From positions 2,014,700-2,078,699 of the forward strand of contig JAQFVV010000186.1 of the NCBI GenBank assembly GCA_028023455.1: a stretch of 64,000 nt of DNA, read 5' to 3'. Under the pieces are notes generated by a model. It saw nothing but the letters and a program-made list of their open reading frames with translations, ran no database searches and was not told the DNA's origin. Source of the stretch: Epiperipatus broadwayi. Its lineage: Eukaryota > Onychophora > Udeonychophora > Euonychophora > Peripatidae. Positions 1 through 10,169 of the stretch are shown in pieces (positions within the stretch are counted from its first letter, which is position 1; every line of letters starts with the position of its first letter). Made by a program: the position numbers and the translations under genes.

Positions 1-180
1 AAAATATTGTTAAAACAATGAGGCATATTTATGTTGAGCTAGAAACTGCTAAAATTTAAACATAACATGAAGCAAACAGCCACAGTGTAGCTGGAAGTGT
101 TAGGCACTGTATCAGTTGTTATTATAATATATGTAAATACATTTTGTACACAAGTTGACTAAATCAAACTTTTTATCCCC

Positions 181-690
181 ACAGGAAAATAAAAGATTTA
201 AAATAATTAAAATTGACTCATTAGGACAGTTTGATGCAGGCTATTTTAAAAATTGGCCAACCAATCAAAAGCTTTTCTACATTAAAGCTAATCAAATTAC
301 AACCCTGAATTAAAACTGTTGATTTGTGGTGCACAAATGTATGAAATCTTATGTGCACATGTACCTGGGGTGCTTTCACCTGAGCTTAATTTCAATGGAG
401 AACTATGTTTACTATCATCTTTCTGCCCAAAACTCCTAATATTAATAGCAAGATATCACTTCCATCATTATACTAAAAGGGGAGATGGTGAAAGCAAGAA
501 ATTTTGCTGCTAAGCTCAAAAAGCTTGCATTTAGATGTGAATTCGGGCATTTTTCAAATGAAATGCTAGGTCCTAGGAGATCATTACAATTTCAAAGTAT
601 ATTACCATGGATTCAGAATAAAATTGCAAATAGATTCAGCTTTGAGTCTGCAACATCACAAGAAACTCTGGTCGAATCTATACCAAGAAA
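181..690 (+). pseudogene. Gypsy gag remnant
   Basis: Starting just after the LTR-like repeat, one frame encodes FDAGYFKNWPTNQKLFYIKA up to a stop near 315. A later frame from 485 gives NFAAKLKKLAFRCEFGHFSN followed by EMLG. Both blocks match the capsid-region pattern of Ty3/Gypsy Gag, where a cluster AEFxxxLRxLAxxCxFG precedes LRDRLVCG. At least one frameshift separates the two. The protein would package element RNA in a virus-like particle; this copy cannot. The CAG at the start resembles a splice acceptor, but the gag context explains the open frame better. Confidence 0.6.
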
Positions 691-1441
691 TATTTATAGT
701 GATTATTTTGTGATTGATTTATGAATTTGTTGTATTTTGGTTGGATCATTATCAGGCATCATTAGTGCTTTACTTTTTTCTAGGGTAGGCACAGGTAGGT
801 AAAGATAGAGCTGAGATGAGGCAGTAAAGTTTCCTTAATGCTTATTCAGTTTGCTTAAATGCTGGACAACACCATTTCTTCATGGAGTAACCATGCTAGT
901 CAAAGATGGACTATTGAAACTTCTACTTCTTTATTCAAATAAAATTTAAGACATATACATATTAAGTCATTGTGTATTTAAATTGTAATGCAACGTTTAT
1001 AATCCATCATTATGTATGGAGATAAGTTATCTGATTATGATCTTCATGGAAAATTTTCTAGTCCACTGTCAACAAAAGGTATTCTGTTTTAAATTTACAG
1101 CCACAGCCTGTTTATGTTATCAAGTGTTTCTGAACAAAGTATATACTCCTATCCTAACTTTATCTCAGTTCTATGTTTATTTATCAACAGCTTTTTAACT
1201 CCCCTACAAATGTTATCAATGGCCTGTTTTTCAACAACACAGGATAGAAAAAAGATGATTCATAATTGGAGTCAAAAAAGGAAAACAGACAAATTAAAAT
1301 TTCTGCCCTTTTTAATTAATACAAGTTTATATCAGAATCCTGTTTTTATAGAATTAAAATATAATTATTTCAAATTACTGTTGACTTAACAACAGTAATA
1401 TCTTTATTTTGAATTGGTTTTCCTTCTTTTATTCTTTTCAG

Positions 1442-1590
1442 TGATTGAGTTTATAAGTAGTTTAAGAGTGAATCAGGTTGCCCAATTAAATGAAAATAGT
1501 TCCATCATTAATGGTATAGATCCAAAAGCTGTATCATTTAAAGACTCTCCCAATCGGAATGAGTTTAAGGGATCTGATGAAACAAACTAA
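1442..1590 (+). CDS. Candidate 3'-terminal exon 1 (unidentified protein)
   Basis: A pyrimidine-rich tract ending TTCTTTTCAG (AG at 1440-1441) precedes a frame open for 48 codons that ends at TAA 1588-1590. Only the phase taking one base from an upstream exon is open; the other two hit stops within two codons. The peptide begins IEFISSLRVNQVAQLNENSS and contains INGIDPKAVSFKDSP, with a hydrophilic, acidic C-terminus GSDETN. An AATAAA lies at 1741. The peptide matches no family I know. The caveat is its position: it lies between the gag and protease pieces of a Gypsy copy, so it could be element-derived or a chance frame. Exon 2 at 7284 shares acceptor phase and the NGID motif. Confidence 0.4.
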
Positions 1591-1740
1591 AAAATACACA
1601 TTGTACATCAATTCAAAGATACAATTTACAAATATTGTAAACTAATTAAATATATAGAAACAGCTTTCAAAATGGCAAAAAAAAAAAAAACCAAATGAAA
1701 AAATCCTTTTTTAAAAATGTAATGCATAAAAAATGCATGA

Positions 1741-1746
1741 AATAAA
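1741..1746 (+). terminator. Possible polyadenylation signal for exon 1
   Basis: AATAAA about 150 nt after the stop of the candidate terminal exon. This hexamer is common by chance in DNA this AT-rich, so it is weak support. Confidence 0.25.
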
Positions 1747-1799
1747 ATCATTGGTTACCAATTCCAATAATGTTAAAGTCATGAGCAGCATAGATTGTC

Positions 1800-2080
1800 T
1801 TTAAGACCTGAATTATTATAAATGGTAAACCAACTTCAATAGAAGTGGATTCTGGACTTGTAGTTACCATTATGTTAAAAGATATGTGGGCCAGTATTAA
1901 TTAAAAAAATAACAGTAGTCATCAGTTACAGTCTAGCAGTAAAACAATTGCTTATTATCAAGGTAAACAAATCCCTTTCTAGGAAGAAGCCAACATAAAA
2001 GTCACTATGCCAAAAATAAACTACAGTATATATCTTTCTATGCAAGTAAACATAGTATTCTCATAAAACAACCCAGGTTT
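1800..2080 (+). pseudogene. Gypsy aspartic protease remnant
   Basis: With frame changes, this stretch encodes a VDSGLVVTIMLKDMW-like block followed by LQSSSKTIAYYQGKQIPF and EEANIKVTMPKINYSIYLSM. This is the layout of a Gypsy retropepsin: catalytic D(T/S)G, then the flap region with the Y-x-G-x-x-I-P motif, then EA-V-V. Stops occur within it. It sits downstream of gag and upstream of integrase, as expected. Confidence 0.5.
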
Positions 2081-2570
2081 GATCACTTAGGACATGCAGT
2101 GGTCAAATGATCTTGCTCAAACTTAGGTAAATAAAAAATGGTAATGCATACAAAGTAAGCTTAAAAAGTCGATCAATTAATATGATAGACTTGGAATTAT
2201 AGGCACCAATTAACAGTAAATTGATTGCACAATGGATTCTGGATTCCAAAGATACTGAAATGGTCCAACAGGATTCAAACAAAAAATCTTATAAACTTTT
2301 TCTCAATTCTGTGGGGAGCAAAAGGTGTGATTGCATCAGATGAATGGTCCAAAGTGCTTAAAATTTTCAATAATGGGAATTCAGAGATCATTAGAATGAA
2401 CATGTCAACTAGTATCTAGGTCTGGTGGTTAATTTGAATGCTGGCATCACTTCTGGTATAATAATGTGAACCAAAGTATAATTTTCTTCTTCATTTTCTT
2501 ATGTATTGATTTCTATGTTTACATATCATACCATTTACAACTTACTATTTTTATATCAAAACTTTATTCT

Positions 2571-2598
2571 GTTTTGACTGCCCTGCAATCATCATCGG
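2571..2598 (-). ncRNA. Degenerate PLE hammerhead ribozyme (family P)
   Basis: On the minus strand: CCGAUGA, then U, a GAUUGC/GCAGUC stem, then AAAAC. Two core changes (U4 to C, G12 to A) predict loss of activity. Same 28-nt spacing as the intact cores. Confidence 0.55.
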
Positions 2599-2699
2599 AG
2601 CTACAATATCCAAATATATAATTATTCAATTAATACATTTTATACACATATTCATATACACATCTCAGTTGCATAATTATATATTTGGATATTATAGCT

Positions 2700-2727
2700 C
2701 TGATGATGACTGCAGAACAGTTAAAAC
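2700..2727 (+). ncRNA. Degenerate PLE hammerhead ribozyme (family P)
   Basis: CUGAUGA, U, stem II GACUG-CAGAA-CAGUU, then AAAAC. The first core strand is intact; G12 is changed to A, so cleavage is unlikely. Opposed partner of the copy at 2571. Confidence 0.6.
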
Positions 2728-4084
2728 TGTTAAAATAAAGTTTTGATGTAAAAAATAGTATTGCTAAAGTGTTTAAGAAAGTTGTAAATGGTATTAATCA
2801 AAGTATGCCAGCAAAGAACAAAATTGGTCAGTGGACTGAACATGAAAGTCCCTGGGCCCAAATTCATGTTGACCATACTTGCCAATGTAGGGGCATTGAT
2901 AGTTGTCAATGCATGTTTCATATCACTGGAGGTAGTTGAAGTATTACTATTTCTGTCAACAGCAATTATTGAAACTCTTAAGAAGGTATTTTCTGTCTGT
3001 GGCCTGTATAAAACTGTAATCTCAGATGACAGCACACCTTTGCATCAAATCTTTTCAGACAATTTTAATCAAAAATAGCATTAGAGTAGTGTTCAGCCCA
3101 CCATTTCACCCAAAGAGCAGTGGCCAGCATGAGATTTTTAAACACTAAAAGAATACCTAAAAATCTAGATAGATAGCTGGAACACCTGTCTTGCCAGAAT
3201 GCTAATAGTCCATCAATCCTCACTAAGCTCATTCACTCACAAAATACCAATGGGACTACTATTTAACAGGGCTCTGAGAATTAATCTGTCAGTTCTTCAG
3301 CCTAATTAATCTAGTGCAGATAGGCCTCCAAGTCTTATCACAGAACAACAAAATGAGTTCTGAAAATTTGTGATTAAGATAAAAGTATTGTTGAGCACAG
3401 CAATACTGTGGGCACAGAAACCAGCTATGATTAAACTATTGGTCTCCAATCACAATTGAAGACACCTGACATGCTGATGAAAACACCAGATCTACAATGA
3501 GAACATCAGACCTGCTAATACCAGATCGACAATTGAAGTCATTGGATCTATTGATGAACACACCACACTCACTAAAGAAGACACTATGCCTGATGATAGT
3601 GGTATCAGACCTGAAAAAATCAGTGAGCAACAAAAACATTCACTCACATATCTCAGTGATTATATTTTCCAGGACTAGTTTTAGTCATGGGGAAGAAATG
3701 TTATGGTTCAACTTATTGTTAGACAATAAATGTGTTTTAATCCAACTAACCATAAATCAATAGACACATAAAAGAAAGAGTTCAATAAATGTACATGTTC
3801 AGTAAATCTGCCTGCATCTATTAAGGAAAGAAATCTTACTATAAAATGGCAGTCTTTTTGAAAATCAAACTAGTTCAATGATAAATAAGTGTCAGAGTTG
3901 AGTAACAAATGCATATTAACCATAATTGAACTGAAAGCTTTTAGAATTTAAAACTAACACCACATAAGCTGCCACACTATAACTAGAAGTGTTAGGCAGT
4001 ATACAAGTTTTATGGTAATACATATAAATACATTTTGTGTGTAAGCTGAATAAATATACAATTATACTTGTGTGAGTCTATGAT

Positions 4085-4445
4085 TACTCTGACTTTTATA
4101 TAAACACAATAATCGCAAACAATTCCAAGGCCCACTGCCATAAAAATTGAAAATAAAGTGGATGCAAGTATATACCATTGTTTAAGTCTAGTTTTTATTT
4201 CAAATGGCTGATTTCTCACCTATAGGAATAATACCCTCTCATTCCATCATGGAAAAGCTGTATAATATGAATAAATTTTGGTGGATAACAAAGTCATTTC
4301 AAACAATGCTGTAGACCTGCATTATTACCTGAGTCAAATGCCTTAAAGAAATCAATAAAAGCAATATATAAATCATTCCTTTCTTCCCCATACATGGCAA
4401 CAAATATTATAATACAGTAATCAATCTAGATAAAATTGAAACAAA
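4085..4445 (-). pseudogene. LINE reverse transcriptase fragment
   Basis: Read on the minus strand with a few stops, this encodes DLYIAFIDFFKAFDS, then CYPPKFIHIIQLFHDGM, then EIKTRLKQWYILASTLFSIF. These correspond to the LINE RT block with F(V/I)D-KAFD-V, the following helix CPPKF-I-FHDGM, and the GVKQGCVLAPTLF block. No catalytic FADD block is visible downstream, and the next sequence is the Gypsy LTR, so the copy is truncated there. It is a dead fragment of a non-LTR element; the clade is not certain. Confidence 0.65.
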
Positions 4446-5740
4446 CAACCAATTATATCTACAAATATTTAATTATCAACCTGAATTACACCTCTTATTG
4501 AGATCTTTTCAAGATTTGACCATTGTATATATAACAAATTGTTTATTTACATTCAAATATCAGCCTTTCAAGCTAATTGTGCAATAGCTTTGCGAGTGTT
4601 AATAATAAATGAATACATTCTCACCAATGCAAGATATAGTATTTACGCAGGAATAAAAAGGAATCCTCTTATTCCTATGACTCAAATATTTATATATGAG
4701 CAAATCTGAAGTACTGGCAAAGAAAGTGTGATGATAGAACAGTCACTTTCAATTACTCTATACAATGACTGAATGAATGATGTCGATGAAATTGTCTATT
4801 GTGTTTTCAATTCACCAAAATTACACTGAATCTCTAATAAATATTGGATAGAATGGATGAATGTAGGGAACTTGAAAATCTGGATTCAAATCATCTTTAA
4901 TTACATCTAGGTTAAGTATATACACTATTTGTATTTCAATATTAAATATTGATCTGTAACTAAAAACATATTCAACAAAATTCATGAAAGTATCTTTGCT
5001 AATTATGATATTACACAATAATTACTGCAAACTTGTCTAATCGCTCTAGATGGCCCAACCTTATGAATCCATATATTTCTAAAAATTACAAAATTCTTGA
5101 GCCTTCTTTGGGTTTTTTTTTATTATCAGAGCCTGCAACCTTTCTATTTTTAAGATTACAAAGAGATGTTTTGATTTTACTAAACTGGATATCTTCATCT
5201 AAATGAGTAGACAAAATGGATATATCATTAAAAGTGAATATCTCAATTCTTGTATTATTATTCACATTATAATTATATATTCCTTTCATCTGTTCCAAAT
5301 GTCATTGTCATCATGCTAGAATTAATAGGCTTTCATTTGTTCCAAATGTCATTTTCATCATGTTGGAATTAATAGGATTGTGATAACAATTCTTAGGTCC
5401 ATATGGTGCTTTCACTGTGTCAAAAAAGGTCTGAAATGGTCATGCTTAGCAAGTGTCTTTGCACTTTTAATCCACCAATCAATTTTGAACTTTCTTGTCA
5501 CTCATTAAACATCTTCATTTATATTTATTATGAAGTTCCACATTTAATCTATTATCCTGCCAAACAGAAAAAGCTACATGATTTCTTCTAATTAGATCAC
5601 CCAATAATGAGATCATTGTCAAAATACCAGTCATGATTCTTTTTTGTAACCAAGAATAGATTTATTTACTTCTTAAAAGAATTTCATGAGTCTTGAAGAT
5701 CCCAATTAAAGATTTTAGTATTTAATAACAAATATTTTCA
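4446..5740. other. No recognised gene
   Basis: AT-rich DNA with short shadow ORFs only. A stretch at about 4845-4930 resembles sequence at 62860-62930 (family E repeat body). A duplicated block with TCTGTTCCAAATGTCATTxTCATCAT occurs at 5287-5380. The upper part may be more decayed LINE. Confidence 0.4.
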
Positions 5741-5751
5741 TTCTTCCTTTT

Positions 5752-5865
5752 TTTTTTTTTCATATGTCATAGCATCGGCCGGGAGGCGAACCCGCAACAA
5801 CCGTCTGCAATCAACTGCTTGCTTGCAAGGTGGCTGCGCTGACCTCTCGGCTAACAATGCTTGAC
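5752..5865 (-). mobile_element. tRNA-derived SINE, copy 1
   Basis: On the minus strand it starts near GTTAGCCGAGAGGTCAGCGC (A-box-like) and has GCGGGTTCGCCTCCCGGC (B-box-like), then CGATGCTATGACATATG and a long A run. It is flanked by TTCTTCCTTTTT at 5741 and again at 5866, a target duplication. The promoter layout is that of RNA polymerase III SINEs that depend on LINE machinery. Confidence 0.8.
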
Positions 5866-6242
5866 TTCTTCCTTTTTTAAATATAAATTACTCATAAAAA
5901 TATTTTTTATTACATTGTGAAATAAAAAAGTATGCAGGAAATATTAAAAACGAAGTTATGATCAAAAATCGTAATATTTCATTTACTATAATAAAATAAT
6001 CATATGGTTATTTTTAGTTCATAAATTCAATTAATATGGCAAATATGTACTATGAGCACTGAACCTTAACTCGGGCTCTAACATTTTTACAACACGATAT
6101 AGATATGATGTATTTATGCTTATATTAGGAAAAATAGAATTTTGAAAGTCTGGCAATCCTAAATTAAAATATTTTTATTATAGTTTTTTTCATCAAAATG
6201 TTAATTTCCATTATTAATATCATCTGAAAAAATAGTTCTTTT

Positions 6243-6335
6243 TTCATATGTCATAGCATCTGCCGGGAGGCGAACCCACAACCGTCTGCAACCAACTCCT
6301 TGCAAAATGGCTGCGCTGACCTCTCGACTAACAAC
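6243..6335 (-). mobile_element. tRNA-derived SINE, copy 2
   Basis: Same body as copy 1 but slightly shorter: GTTAGTCGAGAGGTCAGCGC and GTGGGTTCGCCTCCCGGC on the minus strand. Flanked by ATAGTTCTTTT at 6232-6242 and 6336-6346, a clear target duplication. Confidence 0.8.
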
Positions 6336-6349
6336 ATAGTTCTTTTGGA

Positions 6350-7015
6350 AATATATATATAGTTTTTTTAATCATTGTAATGTGTGGTTGATTATTTACT
6401 ATCGTTGCCCTGACATTTAATTAGATATTATCTGACATTTTTTGATTAGTACTGGAGACACAATAGTAATCTTTTTTGACTCCTATATTCTCTAAAATTC
6501 CATGTCATCAAAAAAACTTTGATCTAGCAATAAAAAATATATTAAAACACAAAAATTATATTTATACCAATAAAAATCTTCATTTAACAACATATACTTA
6601 TATACAAGCCCACTCATGTTTATATGTTAAATTAAATGTCATGAATTAATTAAGTTATAAACAAGTGAAAATTTTCCATAAATTAAAGAAACATATCAAG
6701 CTTTAATGTTGCTAGGTAATTACCAATTAAAATTGGTAACTCCAAACTGAACAATACACTTTTCATTTGCTAAGTAAATAAAAAGCTATTATTGGCTACT
6801 AGAATAAGTTTGGGAGTGTTTAACTAATAGTTACCAAGCAATATCATTGCTAGACATATTACTTTAGTTAATGCATTGAAGTTATTCATTAGTTTAATAT
6901 ATATATCTGAAAATGTTAATTTGTTCAAAACTTCTTTTAATATTAATTTGAATAGTAAGAAATTTTTATAGTACATGTATTGTTTTGAATCGTATTTTTT
7001 GCTTGAGAAGTCTGC
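6350..7015. other. No recognised gene
   Basis: AT-rich, no element or exon signal recognised. Confidence 0.4.
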
Positions 7016-7017
7016 CT

Positions 7018-7200
7018 TGATATGATACTAATGTTGATAAAAAAAATCAAGTCAGATGTCACACGACCTAATTTTAATAAAGCTCGTGTTACAAATGTTA
7101 TATATAGAATTCGCAAAACAAACTCTTAACAAGCTTTGAGAATACCCTCAACCCCAGACCGGTTTCTGCATCTAGCGTCGCCAGTGTTGAAAATTTTTTA
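7018..7200 (-). mobile_element. Hammerhead repeat, family C, single copy
   Basis: Closely matches 40095-40260: both carry AAATCAAGTCAGATGTCACA, GTTATATATAGA, CTCTTAACAA and CTTTGAGAATA before the ribozyme. The minus-strand ribozyme occupies about 7143-7190. This is a dispersed non-coding repeat, probably a retrozyme fragment. Confidence 0.65.
7143..7190 (-). ncRNA. Hammerhead ribozyme, family C (one core change)
   Basis: Minus strand: CUGGCGA, stem II region CGCUAGAUGCA, GAAAC, loop CG, then GUC followed by UGGGG. A6 has become G in the first core strand, so activity is doubtful. The two-pair stem III (AC/GU) and GUC cut triplet are preserved. Confidence 0.6.
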
Positions 7201-7283
7201 ATTTGCTGTCAGCTAGTAATTTAATTTTAAATTGTTGCATTTGGTTTTTTAATATATTAAATATTTATAATATTATTTTGCAG

Positions 7284-7438
7284 ATGATTGGAAAATGCTG
7301 TTAAGAAAGAAAAGGAATAAGCTTCTTGCTCTGGACAATGCCTTTATGCTTGACAATTCCAAACGAATTGGTGAGATTAAAGATCCCTATGGAGTGAATG
7401 GCATTGACGGATCATTCAGAAAACTTGAAATCGACTGA
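7284..7438 (+). CDS. Candidate 3'-terminal exon 2 (unidentified protein)
   Basis: The acceptor ATTATTTTGCAG ends at 7283. The only open phase takes one base from an upstream exon and runs 50 codons to TGA at 7436-7438. The peptide starts DWKMLLRKKRNKLLALDNAF and continues MLDNSKRIGEIKDPYGVNGI, ending DGSFRKLEID. A basic patch followed by mixed charged sequence would suit a cytoplasmic tail, but that is only inference. AATAAA signals occur at 7442 and 7496. The base composition is less AT-biased than the flanks, which supports coding. No upstream exon of the same gene is recognised in the window, and I do not recognise the protein. Confidence 0.55.
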
Positions 7439-7495
7439 ATTAATAAATATGTAATAGTCAACTAAATCATTTGCTTAAAATATATAAAAATTGAA

Positions 7496-7501
7496 AATAA
7501 A
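7496..7501 (+). terminator. Possible polyadenylation signal for exon 2
   Basis: AATAAA 58 nt after the stop codon; another begins at 7442. Chance occurrence is possible in such AT-rich DNA. Confidence 0.3.
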
Positions 7502-8039
7502 TAAGACTAAATTTATTTATTCGATAGCAAAGATTAAACCCATTTTCTTTCAAAATTATTTATGTTATGATATATATAATACATTATAATAGAGCTTATA
7601 ATTTAACATCTGATACAAAAAAAACTAGCATACGTTCAATGCAATAGTATCCTAATATGGCTGACAAATCATAAATTGAATCCATTACATTTAAAAACTC
7701 TAATATTTATTTTACTGAATATTATCAGACTGCTGGTATATCATGTATTTATTTGTCTTATAAGAAACCAAATTTTTTTCTATCATTTTATTGCTTCAAA
7801 ACTATTTTAACAATAACTGAATTTAAATATTGATAGAGCTTAGACTCTGATATAGACCAGGTATTGTCAAAATAGTTTATAAAGAATAATTTATATATAA
7901 ATAGTCAAAATAAGAGTTATAGATCACATGACTCTATTCTCTTAAGCTTGTAAGTTATAAACAATGAGAATTGCCAATTCCTCAACAGTGCTTAGCTAGA
8001 GAAAGCATTTAAAATATCTCTGTCAGGACCCCCCCAAAA

Positions 8040-8080
8040 CCTCTGACCATGGTTTCATGCTCTGGCACTCATCAGAGAGG
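8040..8080 (-). ncRNA. Hammerhead ribozyme, family D, intact core
   Basis: On the minus strand: CCUCU, CUGAUGA, stem II GUGC-CAGA-GCAU, GAAAC, CAUG, GUC, cut, AGAGG. CCUCU (8080 to 8076) pairs perfectly with AGAGG (8044 to 8040) as stem I. Stem II has four pairs including one G-U. Stem III is AC/GU closed by CAUG. GUC is the preferred cleavage triplet. All core residues match the type I hammerhead consensus, so cleavage between plus positions 8045 and 8044 is predicted. Confidence 0.85.
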
Positions 8081-8261
8081 TGCTAGGATAGGTTCAGACA
8101 CTAGATCTAAAAACACCAACCCAAAACCAGCATTTAGCTAAAAGTTATCTATTGAGTGGAAAATCTGAATTTTTCAGACACCTACATGTTTTCAAACCCA
8201 GCTATCCAACTCAAATATCTATATAGAGCTGAGAGATCTTCATCCATACCATATATTAGTG

Positions 8262-8295
8262 CTGAGGAGTGCCATATATGAAACCATGGTCAGAG
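8262..8295 (+). ncRNA. Degenerate hammerhead, family D
   Basis: CUGAGGA (position 7 is variable, so still acceptable), GUGCCAUAUAU, GAAAC, CAUG, GUC, AGAGG. Stem II is weakened and the upstream stem I strand is missing, so it is probably inactive. Confidence 0.6.
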
Positions 8296-8383
8296 GTTTG
8301 GGGAGGGTCCTGACAGAGATATTTTAAATGCTTTCTCTAGCTAAGCATTTATCACAAAGCTTGTTGAGGAATTGGCAATCCTC

Positions 8384-9750
8384 AGTGTTTAATAATTACA
8401 TATGATCATATATATTGCATATGTTTGATTTATTATATAAAGTGAACACCTGATGAACCAGATGGTTAATAATATTCAGAGAATCAAGAAATTATGCTAT
8501 TAAGTGTAATAGATTAAAATTGAAATGATACATGTTTTGTTGATGATAAATAGGATGTAATTGCATTGCAAGTATACTAAGTATTTTGAATTATAATTTT
8601 AGATTATTTTATAGTTCTTGTTTAAGTTACATATATACATGAAAAGGATACATTCTATTATACATTTGCATATGGGTTAAAATGTGCATTAATACACAGC
8701 TGAAGATAAATTTATTTTTTATAATTAAAATATTAACGTAATGCTGAGCACATTCGAAAATTACACTATCATAATGCACACCTCTTAACCCATTACTTGT
8801 TATGAAGTAGAAATATAAATATCATATCATCACATTTGCATATGATAACATTTAATTGTAAACTATGAAATTGTGTGAATAGTATTTATTTATATTTTAT
8901 TGTTTATATTATAAATCACAGATTAAATAAATATTTTTAAACAAAAAGTTACAGAATTTATTTCAATTATTTAATAAAATATTAATTTTTATGAAACAAA
9001 TATTTACCACAAAATGATCTTTAATAGAGAGTAGACAGTGTGTCCAATAAAAAGGTGACAGGTTTTTTCTTAAACAACTCCTTGCAGCAGCAACTCGTAT
9101 TATGTGACTAAAGTTATTAAACACAAATATTTTATATCATTAGCATTTATGATTCATGGATTATAGCTTAAACAGTAACAGTTAATTCGTACCTTAATCT
9201 TCAATATTGTCTTTGTCATCATGAAATATTTACGACTTGAAAATGTTTTTGTAATTTGTGATTTCATTGCTGTTCTGAATTGAATCATTTTAAAAATGTT
9301 GGTAGCAAATTTTTTTCTATTTAAATAAAGTTTGCCGTTGACACTTCTGTCATGAGATAAAATATGAAACACTCTATTGTGTTTCATGTTAGAACTCTTG
9401 TACCAGACACCATAGCATCTTAAATTTTTGTGGTGAATAGTTTGTAATAGATAGTTTGATATAGAATGATGTGGCCAGCATCTTGGAAAGATAACAAATT
9501 ACTAGTTATCTTTTCACTGGAACACACTGTGCATAGTAATTCTGAACAGGAAGATTTTTTACTAAAGTGTACTGAAAAGTAACTAAGGAAAAATTTATTT
9601 TCGATTTTCCTAATACAACCAGTGGAAAAATGTATTTTGGTAACATGTAAACTTGTTTAGTAAATCAACAGAGAAACTGCTTAGATACTTATTTTGATAA
9701 GCATTTGTAATAAAATTAATACTGCAAGCAAATGTTTTACAAAATTTAAT
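8384..9750. other. No recognised gene
   Basis: AT-rich DNA; nothing supported beyond short chance frames. Confidence 0.4.
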
Positions 9751-9756
9751 GAAGAA

Positions 9757-9860
9757 ATTGAAAATAGTGATGCTTGGTAAGGCAATTATTATTTAAAATT
9801 CACTTCAAATTGAAAATAGTGATGCTTGGTAAGGCAATTATTATTTAAAATCACTTCAAA
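9757..9860 (+). repeat. Two-copy tandem duplication, 52-bp period
   Basis: The block starting ATTGAAAATAGTGATGCTTG at 9757 recurs at 9809 and is nearly identical throughout, pointing to a recent slippage or unequal exchange. Confidence 0.9.
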
Positions 9861-10074
9861 AGATGTTAATTCATTCTATTTTTAATCACCAATTGTGATG
9901 AAAATTTTATGAGAAATCAATTGGTGAACTTTTTTTAACAGAAAATTGTTTTAAAATATTAATATTGTCATTATATCTAATTATGTAATTAATGTTAAAA
10001 AATATTGAATGACAAAAGAGAAAATATAATATTTCAGCAGCCTTAGTAGAAAGTAAATTTTAACATTATTTATT

Positions 10075-10165
10075 TTTCAGTCTTTCAATCGTATTCTACT
10101 TTCAAAAGCTATCAATGTCTCACACTAAACTTTCAAGTCGAAAACTTTCAACATATGACAAGGAA
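10075..10165 (+). other. Weak candidate terminal exon
   Basis: TTATTTTTCAG ends at 10080. Two phases stay open for a while: one reads LSIVFYFQKLSMSHTKLSSR then KLSTYDKE and a stop (TAA at 10166-10168); another stays open for 40 codons. The first looks more protein-like but its phase differs from the other candidate exons. Low confidence. Confidence 0.2.
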
Positions 10166-10169
10166 TAAG

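Larger units (their letters stand above)
2480..2798. mobile_element. PLE-derived fold-back element with two opposed hammerheads
   Basis: Left and right halves are inverted copies: 2490-2640 is mirrored by 2650-2795, including the ends AACTTACTATTTTTATATCA and its complement near 2750. Each half has a degenerate hammerhead core, at 2571-2598 (minus) and 2700-2727 (plus). The element is flanked by CAAAGTAT at 2472-2479 and 2799-2806, a likely target duplication, and it interrupts the Gypsy integrase. The terminal sequence is the same as that of the PLE at 34250-35810, so this is a short internal-deletion or inverted-dimer relative of that element. Confidence 0.7.
2225..3200 (+). pseudogene. Gypsy integrase remnant, interrupted
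   Basis: The zinc-binding region is seen as SDEWSKVLKIFNNGNSEIIR and MNMSTS followed by VWW (2320-2430). The catalytic core follows after the inserted fold-back: SPWAQIHVDHT (about 2850), VISDDS (about 3020) and SPPFHPKSSGQHE (3095-3130), which line up with the D, D and E motifs of retroviral-type integrases. A typical C-terminal stretch (LARMLIVHQSSLSS...GLLF) continues to about 3270. The enzyme would join element cDNA to chromosomal DNA; this copy is dead because of stops and the 320-bp insertion. Confidence 0.65.
1..4060 (+). mobile_element. Degenerate Ty3/Gypsy LTR retrotransposon, copy 1
   Basis: The interval reads as one old Gypsy element. LTR-like direct repeats lie at about 1-170 and 3895-4060; both carry the pieces AGAAGTGTTAGGCA/GGAAGTGTTAGGCA and AAATACATTTTGT. 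Between them, in order, are gag-like sequence (181-690), possible zinc-knuckle sequence (about 1105-1250), retropepsin-like sequence (about 1800-2080) and integrase (2225-3200). Reverse transcriptase and RNase H are not recognisable and are probably deleted. Frames are broken by many stops and shifts. A PLE fold-back at 2480-2798 splits the integrase. The first LTR may be cut by the window edge. Order and strand agree with gag-PR-(RT)-IN of the family; boundaries are approximate. Confidence 0.7.
7966..8383. mobile_element. Inverted pair of hammerhead repeats, family D
   Basis: Left arm 7966-8058 and right arm 8277-8383 are inverted copies; both carry AATTGCCAATTCCTCA or its complement, the block AGCATTTAAAATATCTCTGT, and the hammerhead tail. 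The left ribozyme (8040-8080, minus) is intact and the right one (8262-8295, plus) is degenerate. The centre (8085-8260) resembles 62225-62340. Both 3' ends point outward. Confidence 0.75.

Noticed and set aside
181-315. CAG followed by a 44-codon open frame, like an exon
   Set aside because: It begins just after an LTR-like repeat and the peptide fits the start of a Gypsy Gag, continued by a clear gag block at 485.
2730-3035. A 101-residue minus-strand ORF
   Set aside because: It is antisense to the Gypsy integrase core, whose motifs are on the plus strand.
5760-5870. A functional tRNA gene
   Set aside because: A- and B-boxes are present, but there is no complete cloverleaf, a poly(A) tail follows and target duplications flank it, so it is a SINE.
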